DNA of 64,000 bases from Novakomyces olei (lineage: Eukaryota > Ascomycota > Novakomycetes > Novakomycetales > Novakomycetaceae). The position numbers and the translations under genes are program-made. The DNA is taken from contig JADEYG010000009.1 of assembly GCA_016906335.1 (NCBI GenBank), positions 1,541,001-1,605,000 of the forward strand, read 5' to 3'. Below the pieces are notes generated by a model. That model saw only the letters and a list, made by a program, of their open reading frames with translations, had not been told where the DNA came from and searched no databases. Shown one piece after another: positions 11,352-21,728 of this stretch (its first letter is position 1; every line of letters begins with the position of its first letter).

Positions 11352-13503
11352 TTAATACAAAGAACTACCAAACCCTAACCCTGGGAGGCCCTGGTCAATG
11401 CCATTTGCCACTCCATTAGTCGCTTTTTGCTGGCCAGACAAGAAATTCAGGCCGGGCAAGGCTTCCTCACGTCTAGCACCTGCAATCGGCACCGGCATTT
11501 GCTCACTAGCCGACTGCGAATAATTATTTGCGTCCTGTACAAACGGGGGCAGTTGCATACTCGGAGCAAGACCCGGCAAATCCAGTGCTCCAGGATCTTC
11601 TTCAGGCCGCAGAAGAGAAGGCGGCAGCTGCTGCTGTAATTGGCTCTGCGCATTAGCTTCATCATCCGCTTCCTGAGCTTCTTCTGCCCTTCGGTACCTT
11701 TGTGAAGGCTGAAAGGCTGAATTTTCTCCCATATGAAATCGATCCTCAAACTGAGCCTCATCGCCTGGTCGGGCACGTGACCAGAACCGGACAGTTTTAT
11801 CATTGGAACCAGAGGCTAAAAGGTGACCGGACGGATGGTACTGGACAGACCAGACTGCCAATTCATGAGCAAAAGGCACAGACATGGCTGGGTATAGAGT
11901 ATTGAAAGTGTGCGAAATTCCTGAGCTCTGACGTTGAGGACCTGCCCTATTTCCGCCCGGTTTTTGCTGCTGTTGCTGCTGTTTTTTTTGCTGTAAGTCA
12001 TATAGAAAACTACGGGAAAAGGCATTTTGGCTTGCCTTTGCCAAATCAGTGAGGCAGTAATGATTCAACGAACCATCACTACCTCCCGTAGTAATGACAT
12101 CACGGTGCACAGGATGCCAAGTAAGGCTGGTGACATCTTCCTCGTGTCCACGCAGGGTAAACAAGTCACGCATCTGCCGTAAATCAAAGACAATCGCTGT
12201 GGAGTCACGAGAGCAGGTGGCAAACAAATTGCTGCCGAGAAAGGGGTGAAAAGCACACTGCATTATCGTATTCTTGTGGTCGTGCAAGGTGGCCACACAG
12301 TTTACTGTACGAGGGTCCCAGAGCTTTACCAGATTGTCTTTGGATCCAGACATTACGAGGCCCTTTGAGGGGTGCCAATCGACACAGCGAACGTCCCATC
12401 CGTGGCCAGTACATACCCTCTCTTCCCGGCCTTCATTGAAGCTCCAGACTCTGAGTGTGCTGTCATCCGATACAGATACAAATTTGTTCCCCGTGGGCGA
12501 AAATCTGGATGTCAGACAAATGAAGAAGGCAATTGTTTTAATGCTGTATAAATTATGTAGAGACTCAACATTGATTGGGTTTGGAGTGATGTGTGTATTG
12601 GTAATAGCAAAATTATTTGTTCAGAATAAAATTGTCTTAGTTTTTTATTATTCTTGTGTTATTTCGTGCTGTAGTTTGCATATTCATTAAATATTCTTCT
12701 TTCCTTCTTCTCCTCTTTTCTTTTCTTATCTGCAATTATATTCAAGCACGATTGTCTTGCTTCATTGTCTTTTTCTCCTCCTTCAGGGCTGCCAGTCTCT
12801 GTATACCTACAACAATTTTGCCTCATCTTCATGGCATATGATCCAGCACAATTAAATTAAAGAATGAATAAATTAATTAATAAAGAAGTACATAAAACTT
12901 ACGCCAAATCACGGCACTCCATGTCGTGAGCCTGTATCATTTTGACATTATTCAAATTAGTCTGCCAGTACTTTACTTGTCCACTCCCGTCTCCGCTAAT
13001 AAGCCATTCGCCGTCCGGACTCCATTCCATGCATCGTACAGCAGAGTCATGAGCTTGATTAAGCAATTCAAAATTAAACGTCGACCCGTTCCACAACGTA
13101 AATTCGCCTGTGCTTGATCCCGTAAGCAGTCGCCTTCCCTGTGGTGTGAACCGCACCACGTTTATTACTCTTCGAGCTTTATTCGCAGACAAATGCACAT
13201 GTTTAACGGCATAACCCATTGAAGCATTTGACTTGTACGCTAACGCCGGATACAACTAGACACGTAAGAGTCGGATTGCTACAAAGCTAAAGACAAAAGC
13301 ACAAAAAGACAAAAGCACAAAAAGACAAAAGCGCATACGTTTATGATCTCGTTTGGCTCGTTTCTCATCCTTTTCAAGGTCCCCGAGCTAGAAGAACGGT
13401 CCAACATCCACCGCGCATAGGGGCAGGTATAGTCGACCGTCCGACGGACCATTGGCCGCTTTTCAGAGCGATCATCATAGCCGGCTGAAGGCTGCTGGAA
13501 CAT
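11352..13503 (-). CDS. PFS2: Polyadenylation factor subunit Pfs2 (WD40)
   Basis: Three exons on the minus strand, 13503-13339, 13255-12903 and 12504-11352, give 556 residues. The introns are 83 nt (GTATGC...GTGTCTAG) and 398 nt (GTAAGT...CTGACATCCAG). The first exon carries RRTVDYTCPYARWML, matching the conserved N-terminus of Pfs2/WDR33. WD40 repeats follow, for example NVVRFTPQGRRLLTGSSTGE, AVRCMEWSPDGEWLISGDG, DLAFSPTGNKFVSVSDDS, VRCVDWHPSKGLVMSGSKD, VTSLTWHPVHRDVITTGGSD and VQYHPSGHLLASGSNDKTVR. Pfs2 is a scaffold of the cleavage and polyadenylation factor in the nucleus and helps recognise the poly(A) signal. A poly-Gln loop (near QQKKQQQQQQKPGG) lies between two blades. The C-terminal 120 residues are disordered and end in GLPGLGFGSSLY. 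Intron 1 contains a 16-bp tandem repeat. Confidence 0.92.
13283..13333. repeat. 16-bp tandem repeat in PFS2 intron 1
   Basis: Three copies of a unit close to AAAGACAAAAGCACAA, wholly within the first intron of PFS2. Confidence 0.8.
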
Positions 13504-13935
13504 GATGAGCAGCTAGCGCATTAGACCTGTCATAGTATAATAATTATATGGTTAAATTATGAACGCGGTAAAATATTATTTACATGAATATTGGACTGCT
13601 CTACGATATGATTTAATTTATTTATTAAATTATCAATTTATTTATTAATCAATTAATTTTATCAATTAATTTTATCAATTAATTTTATCAATTAATTTTA
13701 TCAATTAATTTTATCAATTAATTTTATCAATTAATTTTATTAATTAATTTTCTTTCTTTCTGTCTTTCTTTGCTAAACAAGAACTGTCGAGAGTCGTCAT
13801 ATAGCGTTTGTAGGGAAGCCTTCAATCTATTATTTATGTATATTAAATAGCATTAAAGCCAGCAGCCAAGGCCCTCAAATCATAGCATCAATAGTCCTCT
13901 CCCATTTCCAAAGGTATCACAAACGAAATTAAAAA
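13504..13935. other. Intergenic between PFS2 and FYV7-like gene
   Basis: Very AT-rich region upstream of PFS2 and downstream of the FYV7-like gene, both on the minus strand. It contains the 13-bp array listed separately. No gene is seen. Confidence 0.6.
13648..13752. repeat. 13-bp tandem array (ATCAATTAATTTT)n
   Basis: About eight nearly perfect copies; the last copy has a T for C change. It lies about 150-250 bp upstream of the PFS2 start codon. Confidence 0.9.
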
Positions 13936-14355
13936 TCACCGGCCGGCCTTTATATCTGTTTTTATTTTTTGCAGCATAGCCTCAATACGGCCCTTCATTA
14001 CGGGCTGTCCACGCGCTGTCGTCTTTTCGTACGCCCGTTTGATACGGTCCCGATTTCGCTGGCGCCGCTCTCTATCAAGTGCACGCTGCTGATTCAACTC
14101 CTTTGGCGTGAGTTTCTTTTCTTTTTCTTGTATTTTTGGCTTTTCCGGCTTAGCAATTTTTTGCTCAGCAGATTCGGCCAGTGCCTTTGACCTTTTTTGG
14201 CCAGCAGACTCGACTGGCGCCCTTGTCTCTCCTCTGTCATTAAACCCTTCCTTTTCCAATTCCTTGCGATAAGCCCGCGATAGCCGCGCTCTTTCAATCC
14301 TGGCCAGTTTAATGCGTTCGCGTTTTAGCGCGTCTGGCGCCTTGTTGACGCCCAT
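13936..14355 (-). CDS. FYV7: rRNA-processing protein, Fyv7-like
   Basis: A 139-residue, highly basic, mostly helical protein in one exon. The C-terminal block RKERRQ-like followed by TTARGQPVMKGRIEAMLQKIK (residues about 111-131) resembles the conserved C-terminus of Fyv7 (rRNA_processing family), a nucleolar factor for early 40S subunit processing. Size and charge also fit (S. cerevisiae Fyv7 is about 150 residues). The start is the ATG at 14355, giving MGVNKAPDALKRERIK. The neighbour on the other side is the divergently transcribed PPR gene. Other small basic ribosome-biogenesis families (Cgr1-like) are a less likely alternative. Confidence 0.7.
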   Translation of the reverse strand: MGVNKAPDALKRERIKLARIERARLSRAYRKELEKEGFNDRGETRAPVESAGQKRSKALAESAEQKIAKPEKPKIQEKEKKLTPKELNQQRALDRERRQRNRDRIKRAYEKTTARGQPVMKGRIEAMLQKIKTDIKAGR

Positions 14356-14881
14356 CGTAGATTCGTTTGGCAGACAAAGACTCGCTTAAACAGAAACAAT
14401 ATTGGTCTTGCGAGGTCTTTAAGCTCTTTTCCTCATTAAATACAGTACCTGTAAAATACATAAAAAAAAACCTTGAAATCTCTAGTACGTTACTTGAAAT
14501 CTGCAGAGGACTAATAGGTACCATAAATTATTTTTATTATTATTTTTATTGTTATTATACAGGCGAAATATTATCCTGCAGACAATTTTGGTCGACGTAA
14601 AAGCTCGATTGATAAAATGCCGGCCGATTAGTCGTCGTCCAACTGGAAAACTGATCGCGCTCTTTTCCGTGTGAACGATGAAAATGCTGATGATTACTCT
14701 GATTTATTTTTCAATACAAGTGTGCGCCCTACTCAGCAATTAGCCCGGGCACTAGGTTAGACTTTTGGTCGTTTTATTTTTTTAATATTTTTTTTAATTT
14801 TCTTATTATTAATTAATTTAAATTGGATGGTTTCTCGTTCAGTCGCTCGATCGCGGTTTCAGTACGCGTGCTAACAATGGT
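14356..14881. other. Divergent promoter between FYV7-like and PPR genes
   Basis: AT-rich with a T-rich strand just before 14830. The sequence GCTAACAATGGTATGCAG at 14870-14887 looks like a branch point and acceptor directly before an ATG, so a 5'UTR intron may end here. The donor was not identified. Confidence 0.45.
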
Positions 14882-17800
14882 ATGCAGATGCTGGAAAAAA
14901 GCAGGCCCGGAGCCATCAGGCTATTATACTTTAAGCGCCAGTTTTCCACGAATAAAGTCTCGGCCATTCACACGTCAATAATCAGTAAAAACGAGACTGC
15001 TGCTCGAGGTCAAAAGGCCTTCCAAGAAGCAAGCAAAGAGGATGAAAAGGCACGGTGTCAGTCTGAAAGTTCTGGGCCTGGAGAATACTGCTACAATAAA
15101 AATAGATCATTGCCCGGCACGAAACGGGGCACAAGGCATTATGATCTCATATCGACCCAGGAAGGTCAGGCTGGTGTACTGCATCAATCTGTGTCGCGAG
15201 ACCGTGTGACTTATTTGCTGAACCAGCTCGATACGCAGCACGGATCAACTGAAGCGGAAAAGTTATGGCAAAATCTACTCTTTATATCGGGGAAAAGCGT
15301 CGCTGCTTCAGAGGCAATAGTGGAACGTTTACGTAAGGCGGCTGACTCCGACTGGTCGCGTATACTGGCCGTTGTTGACAATATATTCGTGCAGCACTTT
15401 CAGAGTGTGACGCTGATTGAGGCACGAATATCTGCGCTTTGCGAGCTGGGAGATCTGCCTAGCCTCCTTGACTACTACGAGAATGTTCAAGGCCAAAAGC
15501 TTACGGCCTGCCGTGTTTGCTTGGGCAATACACAGCTGGGAAAGCAAGTGATTGAGCGAGTAGTGGCCTTGGTGGATTCGACAGCGTGGAGGCAGACTGG
15601 TAAAGTTGAAAATGATAGCCATGTCGGCAGTAGTAAAATCAACAGATTTGATGAGAATGGCAAAATTAATCAAAAGAATCCAATTTGCGTCAACAACAAG
15701 TACGAAGGCTCTGTGCAGCGTATACTGCTGCCTTTGCTCCGGATTGTATGGAACAGCTGCCCTGTCAAAACTGTACTCAGAGACGTTCTACGAACTGAGC
15801 TTATACAGGAATCTTCAAGCCAAATGCTGGCTACTATTTTCCACTCAGTTGCGAGTGGCGCTACAGATCTTTGGAGCCAGGAATTAACGGTTTTCCTGTT
15901 ACAAGGAATATTTCGGAAGCGATTAGGCGACATTGATTTCTCTGTAAAAGACGTGGAAGCGATGCTGGGCTATTGTTTCCACTCTGGAAGCTCAGCGAGT
16001 AGCATTTCCAGCGGCTCAGTTGATTTAGCAGATCCGTTAGTGACGCAGTTCGGCAGTACTGTGCATTTCCTGGAGCTGGCTTTACACTTTTTATTACGGA
16101 AAAAGGATTATATTGGCGTCGTTACTGCTTATCGGGCGGCCTCTTCCTCGCCGGGCTACAGGGATTCGCGTCGTGCCTTGCGCTATGCCATATTGGCTCA
16201 TGCTCGCAGCAATGACTTGAAAGGTTTGAAATGGCTGTTTGAAAGGATGCATTCACCCAACCAGGCCCCGGACACGGAGATGTATGAGCTAGTAATGCGG
16301 GCCTTTGCAAAAGCCGGGCAGCCCTTTTACGTTGAGACGCTTTTCAATGAATTTTTATTATTAGGCGGAGCACCAACGGAAAGGCAATTTTTATCCCTCC
16401 TGACTGCCCGTGGCCGAAGGCTTAATTTGCACAGTTTTAGACGGCACTGGCGTAGTATGGACCTGTTTAAAATGCAGCCTAACATTCACCATTATAATCA
16501 ACTGCTGCGGCTATTTCAAAGGTACAGGCTGGACAAGCAGGCGCTGAAAACGTTTGCCCGTCTGAATACTCTGGGCATCGCTCCGGACGCTGATACGATT
16601 ACGCAAATGCTGTGTGTCTATAGAAACTTGAAGGACTCGGAATCAGCTTTGGCGCTGCTAAATACTGCCAAGCAACTGTCGATTCCCCTTGACGTGCATC
16701 ATATAGTAACAATGATGTCATTGTGCCGATCAGAGGGTCGGTACAAGGAGGCAGAACGGTTTGGAACCGTTGTGCTAAACGAGCATAATTTGGAGGCAAA
16801 TATCGTAGTGTACAATACGCTATTGCACGTTTACGCGCTGTCCAAGCAATGGCATAAGTTTACACATTTAAAGGCGTTTTTAAAGGCAAACAGCGTCGCA
16901 TGGAACGACCATACAAGAAGCATTTGTATGCTACCTTTCCTCCACAATGCGGCGCTGGGCCCGAAAGCCAAAATGGATATTTTCAACAAGACTCTGGGCC
17001 AAATGGACTCTGCGCAATCCCGTTCTTTTGTATGGGGCACTGGTGCCAAAACCGGGATTTTCCGTACATTTACAATGAAAAAGGTGTTGGATTCCTTTGC
17101 GAGCAATCACGCCGGCCTCTATCGACCCTCCCACGTGGCTGAATCAGCTTTACTGCAGGAAGCAGCCTCCAGAGCTCGTGGCAATCCGAAGCTTTTGTGG
17201 CAAATACTGAAGCATTTTGATAACAATACTTTGGGCTTTGACTCTACTCAGCAGGGAGCCTCTCAGAGTCTTGTTTCCCCGCGTCGTTATGGTGGCATCG
17301 TTCGAGGCCTTTGTAAGCTGGCGGCTACTCAAAAACTGGGCAAAGGCGATAGTGGAGCAATGGATGAAAGCCTTTTACTCGACGATGTAGTAAAAGCTTA
17401 CAACCATTACCGCGCAAAGCTCAAATCCAGGCAGTCTGCCCATGTTGACGAGGGGACATTGTTGAATTTGATGAGAGCCTTTGCCGTCTTGGGAGAGCGA
17501 AGGCGGGTATGGAACTTGTGGTACATGATCCGGTCAAATGTGTACTACAGATCCCGGCGGAGACCGCAAGGGGGGACCCTTACGTCTGAAATAGTTCCAG
17601 GAATGCGTACAGCATTGGCACGGGCGATGACCGTTTTCACCCGGTCGCTTTGCCGCCGTAACGATAGCGATGCGCTTGAAGTGCAATGGAGAATCTCAGA
17701 GCGGCTCGGCTTCGTTTTTGACCTGCACAACTACACTCTGCGTGTGAAGTTTCAGGCACAAGTCGGTAATTATCAGGCGGCAATTGTGGCAATGAGCAGG

Positions 17801-18481
17801 CTTGTTGAGCTCATGGACAAGCGAATATTCACCAGTAGCTTTCCAGTCAAGAATATAAAGGCAATTGAAGGCAGTACCGATGGAGTTGATAATAATGTTG
17901 GCAGCGAAAATAGAGCTATTAGAAACAGCAAAATGGACGACAACAATACCGCCAGCGCTGTTGTTGATGAACGAAAAATAATTGAAAATAAAAGCAATGA
18001 CCGTCGGTATTCGCAACAAGGCACAATCGAATTACTACAAACAATTTGGGTTATGTGCCAAGTAGTGGACCGCTGCTCAACTGCTTTTGCTCCCGATTCA
18101 AGGACGGGAAGAATACTTTGTTATCATTTACGGAAAAGGCCGCGAATGTCGGCCTTTTTGGACGAAAACAGGGCAAAAGCAGAAGCAGAAGCAGCCAAAC
18201 AGAAATGGCCCACTCTGCCACTGTTAGACCCGCTTGCACGGTGGATTGCTTACCGGTGGAGATACCCAGATACTATTGCACAGCCTTATCCTGGCCTGCT
18301 CAGCACTTTTGAGCGGCAACGGATACTGTACGAATTGGAGAAAAGATCAGGCTACCGTCGACTCACGAAGCCAACGGCCAGCATAGAGGCAAAATTAAAG
18401 GAGAATTTCAGGGGCAAGCACCTGACTCGCCGTGAAATGCTGTCCCGGAGATTGGATAGGAGAGCTGACTCTTTGGTGTAA
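14882..18481 (+). CDS. Pentatricopeptide repeat (PPR) protein, mitochondrial
   Basis: A 1199-residue single-exon frame. The N-terminus is rich in R, K, S and L with few acidic residues (RPGAIRLLYFKRQFSTNK), as in mitochondrial targeting peptides. The middle third has PPR-type helical pairs: residues about 430-480 (DTEMYELVMRAFAKAGQP), 530-600 (HYNQLLRLFQRYRLDKQALK, followed by PDADTITQMLCVYRNLKDSE) and 600-660 (ANIVVYNTLLHVYALSKQW). Fungal PPR proteins of this size bind mitochondrial RNAs and control their stability or translation. I cannot say which transcript or which named orthologue. The start may be the ATG at 14882 or the in-frame ATG at 14888, which directly follows a plausible acceptor. 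An out-of-frame ATG at 14877 opens a 34-codon frame that overlaps the start. Residues about 1000-1045 are a low-complexity N/D/S stretch. Confidence 0.85.
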   Translation: MQMLEKSRPGAIRLLYFKRQFSTNKVSAIHTSIISKNETAARGQKAFQEASKEDEKARCQSESSGPGEYCYNKNRSLPGTKRGTRHYDLISTQEGQAGVLHQSVSRDRVTYLLNQLDTQHGSTEAEKLWQNLLFISGKSVAASEAIVERLRKAADSDWSRILAVVDNIFVQHFQSVTLIEARISALCELGDLPSLLDYYENVQGQKLTACRVCLGNTQLGKQVIERVVALVDSTAWRQTGKVENDSHVGSSKINRFDENGKINQKNPICVNNKYEGSVQRILLPLLRIVWNSCPVKTVLRDVLRTELIQESSSQMLATIFHSVASGATDLWSQELTVFLLQGIFRKRLGDIDFSVKDVEAMLGYCFHSGSSASSISSGSVDLADPLVTQFGSTVHFLELALHFLLRKKDYIGVVTAYRAASSSPGYRDSRRALRYAILAHARSNDLKGLKWLFERMHSPNQAPDTEMYELVMRAFAKAGQPFYVETLFNEFLLLGGAPTERQFLSLLTARGRRLNLHSFRRHWRSMDLFKMQPNIHHYNQLLRLFQRYRLDKQALKTFARLNTLGIAPDADTITQMLCVYRNLKDSESALALLNTAKQLSIPLDVHHIVTMMSLCRSEGRYKEAERFGTVVLNEHNLEANIVVYNTLLHVYALSKQWHKFTHLKAFLKANSVAWNDHTRSICMLPFLHNAALGPKAKMDIFNKTLGQMDSAQSRSFVWGTGAKTGIFRTFTMKKVLDSFASNHAGLYRPSHVAESALLQEAASRARGNPKLLWQILKHFDNNTLGFDSTQQGASQSLVSPRRYGGIVRGLCKLAATQKLGKGDSGAMDESLLLDDVVKAYNHYRAKLKSRQSAHVDEGTLLNLMRAFAVLGERRRVWNLWYMIRSNVYYRSRRRPQGGTLTSEIVPGMRTALARAMTVFTRSLCRRNDSDALEVQWRISERLGFVFDLHNYTLRVKFQAQVGNYQAAIVAMSRLVELMDKRIFTSSFPVKNIKAIEGSTDGVDNNVGSENRAIRNSKMDDNNTASAVVDERKIIENKSNDRRYSQQGTIELLQTIWVMCQVVDRCSTAFAPDSRTGRILCYHLRKRPRMSAFLDENRAKAEAEAAKQKWPTLPLLDPLARWIAYRWRYPDTIAQPYPGLLSTFERQRILYELEKRSGYRRLTKPTASIEAKLKENFRGKHLTRREMLSRRLDRRADSLV

Positions 18482-18808
18482 AAATAAATAGATTATACCC
18501 TGTATGAATAAGGCATTGACAGAACACATAATATTATGAGCACAATATAATTTTTTGTGAAAAATAATAGTAGATTTATTATGTATTAAATATAATTTCT
18601 TCATGAATATCATGAAAAATCATGAAATATCGTGAAATATCATGAAATAATCGTAAGGTAATCGTAAAATAATTAATTGTCAAAATTAATTGTAAAATAA
18701 ATATATATAATTATCATTTATAAAAGTAATTATACAAGATAATATGGATAACGAGCCTGTACTTCCGCGAATAAGACTGCAATAATTGCACTGCATTATC
18801 CAACGGAA
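18482..18808. other. Intergenic and 5' leader of the YIPF gene
   Basis: AT-rich, with repeated ATCATGAAA / ATCGTGAAA motifs at 18600-18650. It contains a 13-codon upstream open frame (listed separately) before the YIPF start. Confidence 0.5.
18744..18785 (+). promoter_or_regulatory. Upstream open reading frame before YIPF gene
   Basis: ATG at 18744 opens a 13-codon frame (MDNEPVLPRIRLQ) that ends at a TAA 23 bases before the main ATG at 18809. If it lies in the leader it should reduce initiation at the main start. Whether the transcript includes it is not known. Confidence 0.4.
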
Positions 18809-19980
18809 ATGGCCAATCGAAACTACGAGGCCATTATTGAGGCTGACGAGGCAAATGTACGAGGAATGCTTATGCTGACCTGCGTTAATTAACCAATTCA
18901 CAGCCGAGCGTAGGCGGGACGGATCTCGATCTCGAGTTTCAAGGTAGGGACCTTAATCATCATTGTTTTTACACGAATATATTCCTGATTACAGATTTCC
19001 AGCACTCGCAATCGGCTCCGCTGGGAGCTCCGCAGGGTAAGAGGCAGATTAGAATTGCTGCTCAGTCAAACAGACGCGTCTTCGAGTCAAGGCAATTTAA
19101 ATGGCGGCGGCATTTCGGGCAAAGTGGACGTGGCCCGTGTATATTTTGATGTCAACACGGATCAGGTCGTGAGACGGTGTGTGAGCGCATTATTTCCGCG
19201 TGAGAATTTTCTGGATGTAATCGACAGTGCGCCGGATATGTATGGGCCCTTTTGGATCTGCAGTACAGTCGTTCTCGTCCTGTTTTTCGCGTCCACGATT
19301 GCGGGATATATCGCGTCGCACTTGAAAGAAACGCCTTTTTACTATGATTTTAGCAAATTGAGCGTCGCTGCTACATTAATGTACGGGTTTACTGGAATTG
19401 TGCCCGTGCTTTTATGGGCAGTGCTCCGGTGGTTCAAATGTGAACCCAGTTTGATGGAGTGTGTCTGCCTGTACGGGTACTCGTCTACCATCTGGATTCT
19501 AGTCGCCGTATGATTTGTCTGCCTGCTTGTTTTTTTTTAATTATGATTATTGTTCTTTTTATTTTAATTTTCTTTCCCGCTCTCTTATGTGCCTTTGTCT
19601 CTTCTTTGTTTCATGGCTAATTGTAGCTGGTGAGTATTGCTCCCTTTGAAATCTTCCAATTTACGCTTGTGGCAAACATAATCCGCTGGGTCGCAGTTGG
19701 CGTCGGTCTAGCTGTTTCCCTAACGTTTCTTATGCGCAATTTGTGGCCCGTAATCAAACGCGCGGACGCGCAAACGAGCAAGCTTATCTTGGTGGGCGTC
19801 GTATCCGCTCAAGCAGGCTTGGCTGTTGCTTTTAAACTGCTCTTCTTCCGGTACGTGAGTGATAAGAGTATAGTCTTTTGACCCTTGTAGGTATTGAACG
19901 CGGTTTGGGTGTATGAAGAGGCAATTTTTGTATCCGCAAACATCAAGATTGGGATAAAGGGCAGAGCAATGTCGCAATGA
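18809..19980 (+). CDS. Yip1-domain Golgi membrane protein (YIPF1/YIPF2-Yip5 type)
   Basis: Six exons were assembled by hand: 18809-18856, 18904-18943, 18995-19036, 19074-19507, 19627-19854 and 19891-19980, giving 293 residues in frame. The introns are 47, 51, 37, 119 and 36 nt. The N-terminus has the DLDLEFQDFQ segment followed by SAPL, as in YIPF1/Yip5. The core has YFDVNTDQVV and PDMYGPFWICSTVVLVLF, the hallmark DLYGPFWI-type motif before the first membrane helix. Five hydrophobic segments follow, ending AIFVSANIKIGIKGRAMSQ. These proteins act with Rab/Ypt GTPases in Golgi membrane traffic. The third intron (19037-19073) is the least certain, because its branch point is unclear; acceptors at 19091 or 19124 would also keep the frame. 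Confidence 0.88.
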
Positions 19981-20260
19981 TAGAACCGCATGGCATTGCC
20001 AGCATTGCCAGTCTTTTGAAGAGATTAAAAATGGTATTGTCATGGTCTATAACGAATAAAGCACGTACGCCAAAGGCTCATGGGCATGAGCAGAAGCTTT
20101 ATTTATTTTTGGTCATTTAATTAAACATTTACATTCCCAAAATTGTAATTCTAAATACATCTTTAGGCATCTTTCTACACCCTTAATTCCAACTTTTCCC
20201 AGTAAATAGGGTAGATAAAACCACAAAGCCGTTGTACAATTCCTGTTTATAATACACTTT

Positions 20261-20680
20261 TTATTCGTTCTGGTCGAGATCAATGTTTTCCGGGAACCAT
20301 CCATACTGCGAAAGCTGGACAGTGCCACCGTTGCCATTAAACTCTGCATCCATCGCGGGTTCACTCACGACTACACCTTCTTGCCGTAAAAGTTGCGCTT
20401 GCAGTATAAGAGAATTTCGTGGATCTCTCAGGGAAATTTGGCCGCGATGGTTGCAGACACGGTGCCAGGGCACAGCGGGATCACGTAGAACTTTTAGAGC
20501 GGCGCCCACGAGCCGCGAGTTTCTCGGCCGACCGATTAGTTTGGCAATGTGACCTAAGAGTTACGACGCTTTATCAAAAGCCAATGCTTTACCATATGTC
20601 GTGACTCGGCCGGGAGGAATTCGATACACTACAGAGTACACATCTTCATTGAACTGCACGCGGTCTTGCGCGGCCGACAT
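20261..20680 (-). CDS. ATL1: Alkyltransferase-like DNA damage protein Atl1
   Basis: Two exons, 20680-20593 and 20553-20261, joined over a 39-nt intron (GTAAAG...GTAACTCTTAG), give 126 residues. The fold is the C-terminal DNA-binding domain of O6-methylguanine methyltransferases: FNEDVYSVVYRIPPGRVTTYG, HIAKLIGRPRNSRLVGAALK. The alkyl-acceptor Cys of the PCHR motif is replaced by Trp, giving PWHRV. That replacement defines the ATL group, such as S. pombe Atl1. ATL proteins bind O6-alkylguanine, flip the base and hand the lesion to nucleotide excision repair instead of removing the alkyl group. The C-terminal 25 residues are an acidic, disordered extension. A large 8-bp array begins about 38 bp upstream of the ATG, so the promoter must lie within or beyond it. 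Confidence 0.92.
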
Positions 20681-20717
20681 TGAGCGCGATTTGGCGCAGT
20701 TGCGTAAAGCGCAATAG

Positions 20718-20993
20718 TCATTTATTCATTAATTCATTTATTCATTTATTCATTTATTCATTTATTCATTTATTCATTTATTCATTTATTCATTTATTCA
20801 TTTATTCATTTATTCATTTATTCATTTATTCATTTATTCATTTATTCATTTATTCATTTATTCATTTATTCATTTATTCATTTATTCATTTATTCATTTA
20901 TTCATTTATTCATTTATTCATTTATTCATTTATTCATTTATTCATTTATTCATTTATTCATTTATTCATTTATTCATTTATTCATTTATTCAT
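20718..20993. repeat. 8-bp tandem array (TTCATTTA)n
   Basis: About 34 nearly perfect copies over 276 bp, starting about 38 bp upstream of the ATL1 start codon. The first copies carry a TTCATTAA variant; the rest are uniform. Confidence 0.97.
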
Positions 20994-21146
20994 ATTGCGA
21001 AAGCCGACCTGGCATATTATGCGAATAATAAACCTGAATGTTCCTTTGTAATGCCGACAGCACAAATTCTCAAATATCCAACGATGTAGCAACAGATTAG
21101 ATAGTATATTGCTGATATATCTAATCGCTGCGTGTGTGTGTATATT

Positions 21147-21728
21147 TCACGTGCCAATTCCAAGCGCTTCAAGGCAGCAAAGCAAAACAGATTGGCTGTA
21201 TCTGACGCCGGTATCGCTAACTTTTCTAGCGCAATTGAGCAGCAGTCTATCCGTTGAAATATTTTCGTGTCGACGATTGCGCTTAAAGTCACTGTCAAGT
21301 GTATAATTTCTATTGTAAAAAGTCGCCAGCCACATGCAGCTTCTCCGCGTGGCCGATTTTAAGCATCGCTTCGGTGACATGTTGAATCGCTTCTGAGTAC
21401 AGTAGTTGTATGACGAATTATGTAGCCTGTTAAACGGGTCGCTTAATGTGGCCATAGCAAAAGCTTGAGTTTCAAAATCAGCCTGGCCAATGCTCTCTGC
21501 GGTTGTTCGTTTGTCTTTGCGAGTGAGGGCTATAGAAGGTGTATTAGTGTGAGAGGCTATGCTTTGAATCTTCACAGATGGCTCTCCAGTCAGTACTGGC
21601 TGATTAAAGGTCCTTTCAAGAGACACAGCAGACGCGGCTGCGCCTTGAACCTGGCGTGCAGAAATGCTATTTAGCGATTGCGTGAAAAGAACGAAGAATA
21701 ATGGTATGAAATGTGTGAAAGGACACAT
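21147..21728 (-). CDS. Possible secreted protein of unknown family
   Basis: A 193-codon frame starting with a true ATG. The first 25 residues look like a signal peptide: MCPFTHFIPLFFVLFTQSLN, then a small-residue cleavage region ISARQ. The mature part is polar, with about seven cysteines clustered in the C-terminal half (SYNYC, KRCLKS, RRSCMW, LLNCAR, VLLCC). No family is recognised. It is an isolated reading frame in a gene-poor region, so it could be a chance frame. The signal peptide and the length favour a real gene, perhaps a small secreted cysteine-containing protein. An intron in the C-terminal half cannot be excluded. Confidence 0.4.
   Translation of the reverse strand: MCPFTHFIPLFFVLFTQSLNSISARQVQGAAASAVSLERTFNQPVLTGEPSVKIQSIASHTNTPSIALTRKDKRTTAESIGQADFETQAFAMATLSDPFNRLHNSSYNYCTQKRFNMSPKRCLKSATRRSCMWLATFYNRNYTLDSDFKRNRRHENISTDRLLLNCARKVSDTGVRYSQSVLLCCLEALGIGT

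Noticed and set aside
20718-20993. CRISPR-like periodic repeat
   Set aside because: Units are contiguous 8-mers without spacers; this is a simple tandem array in a eukaryotic genome.
20680-21051. Long open frame made of repeated SFIHLFIY-like residues
   Set aside because: It is produced by translating the 8-bp TTCATTTA array; the frame stays open because no copy creates a stop.
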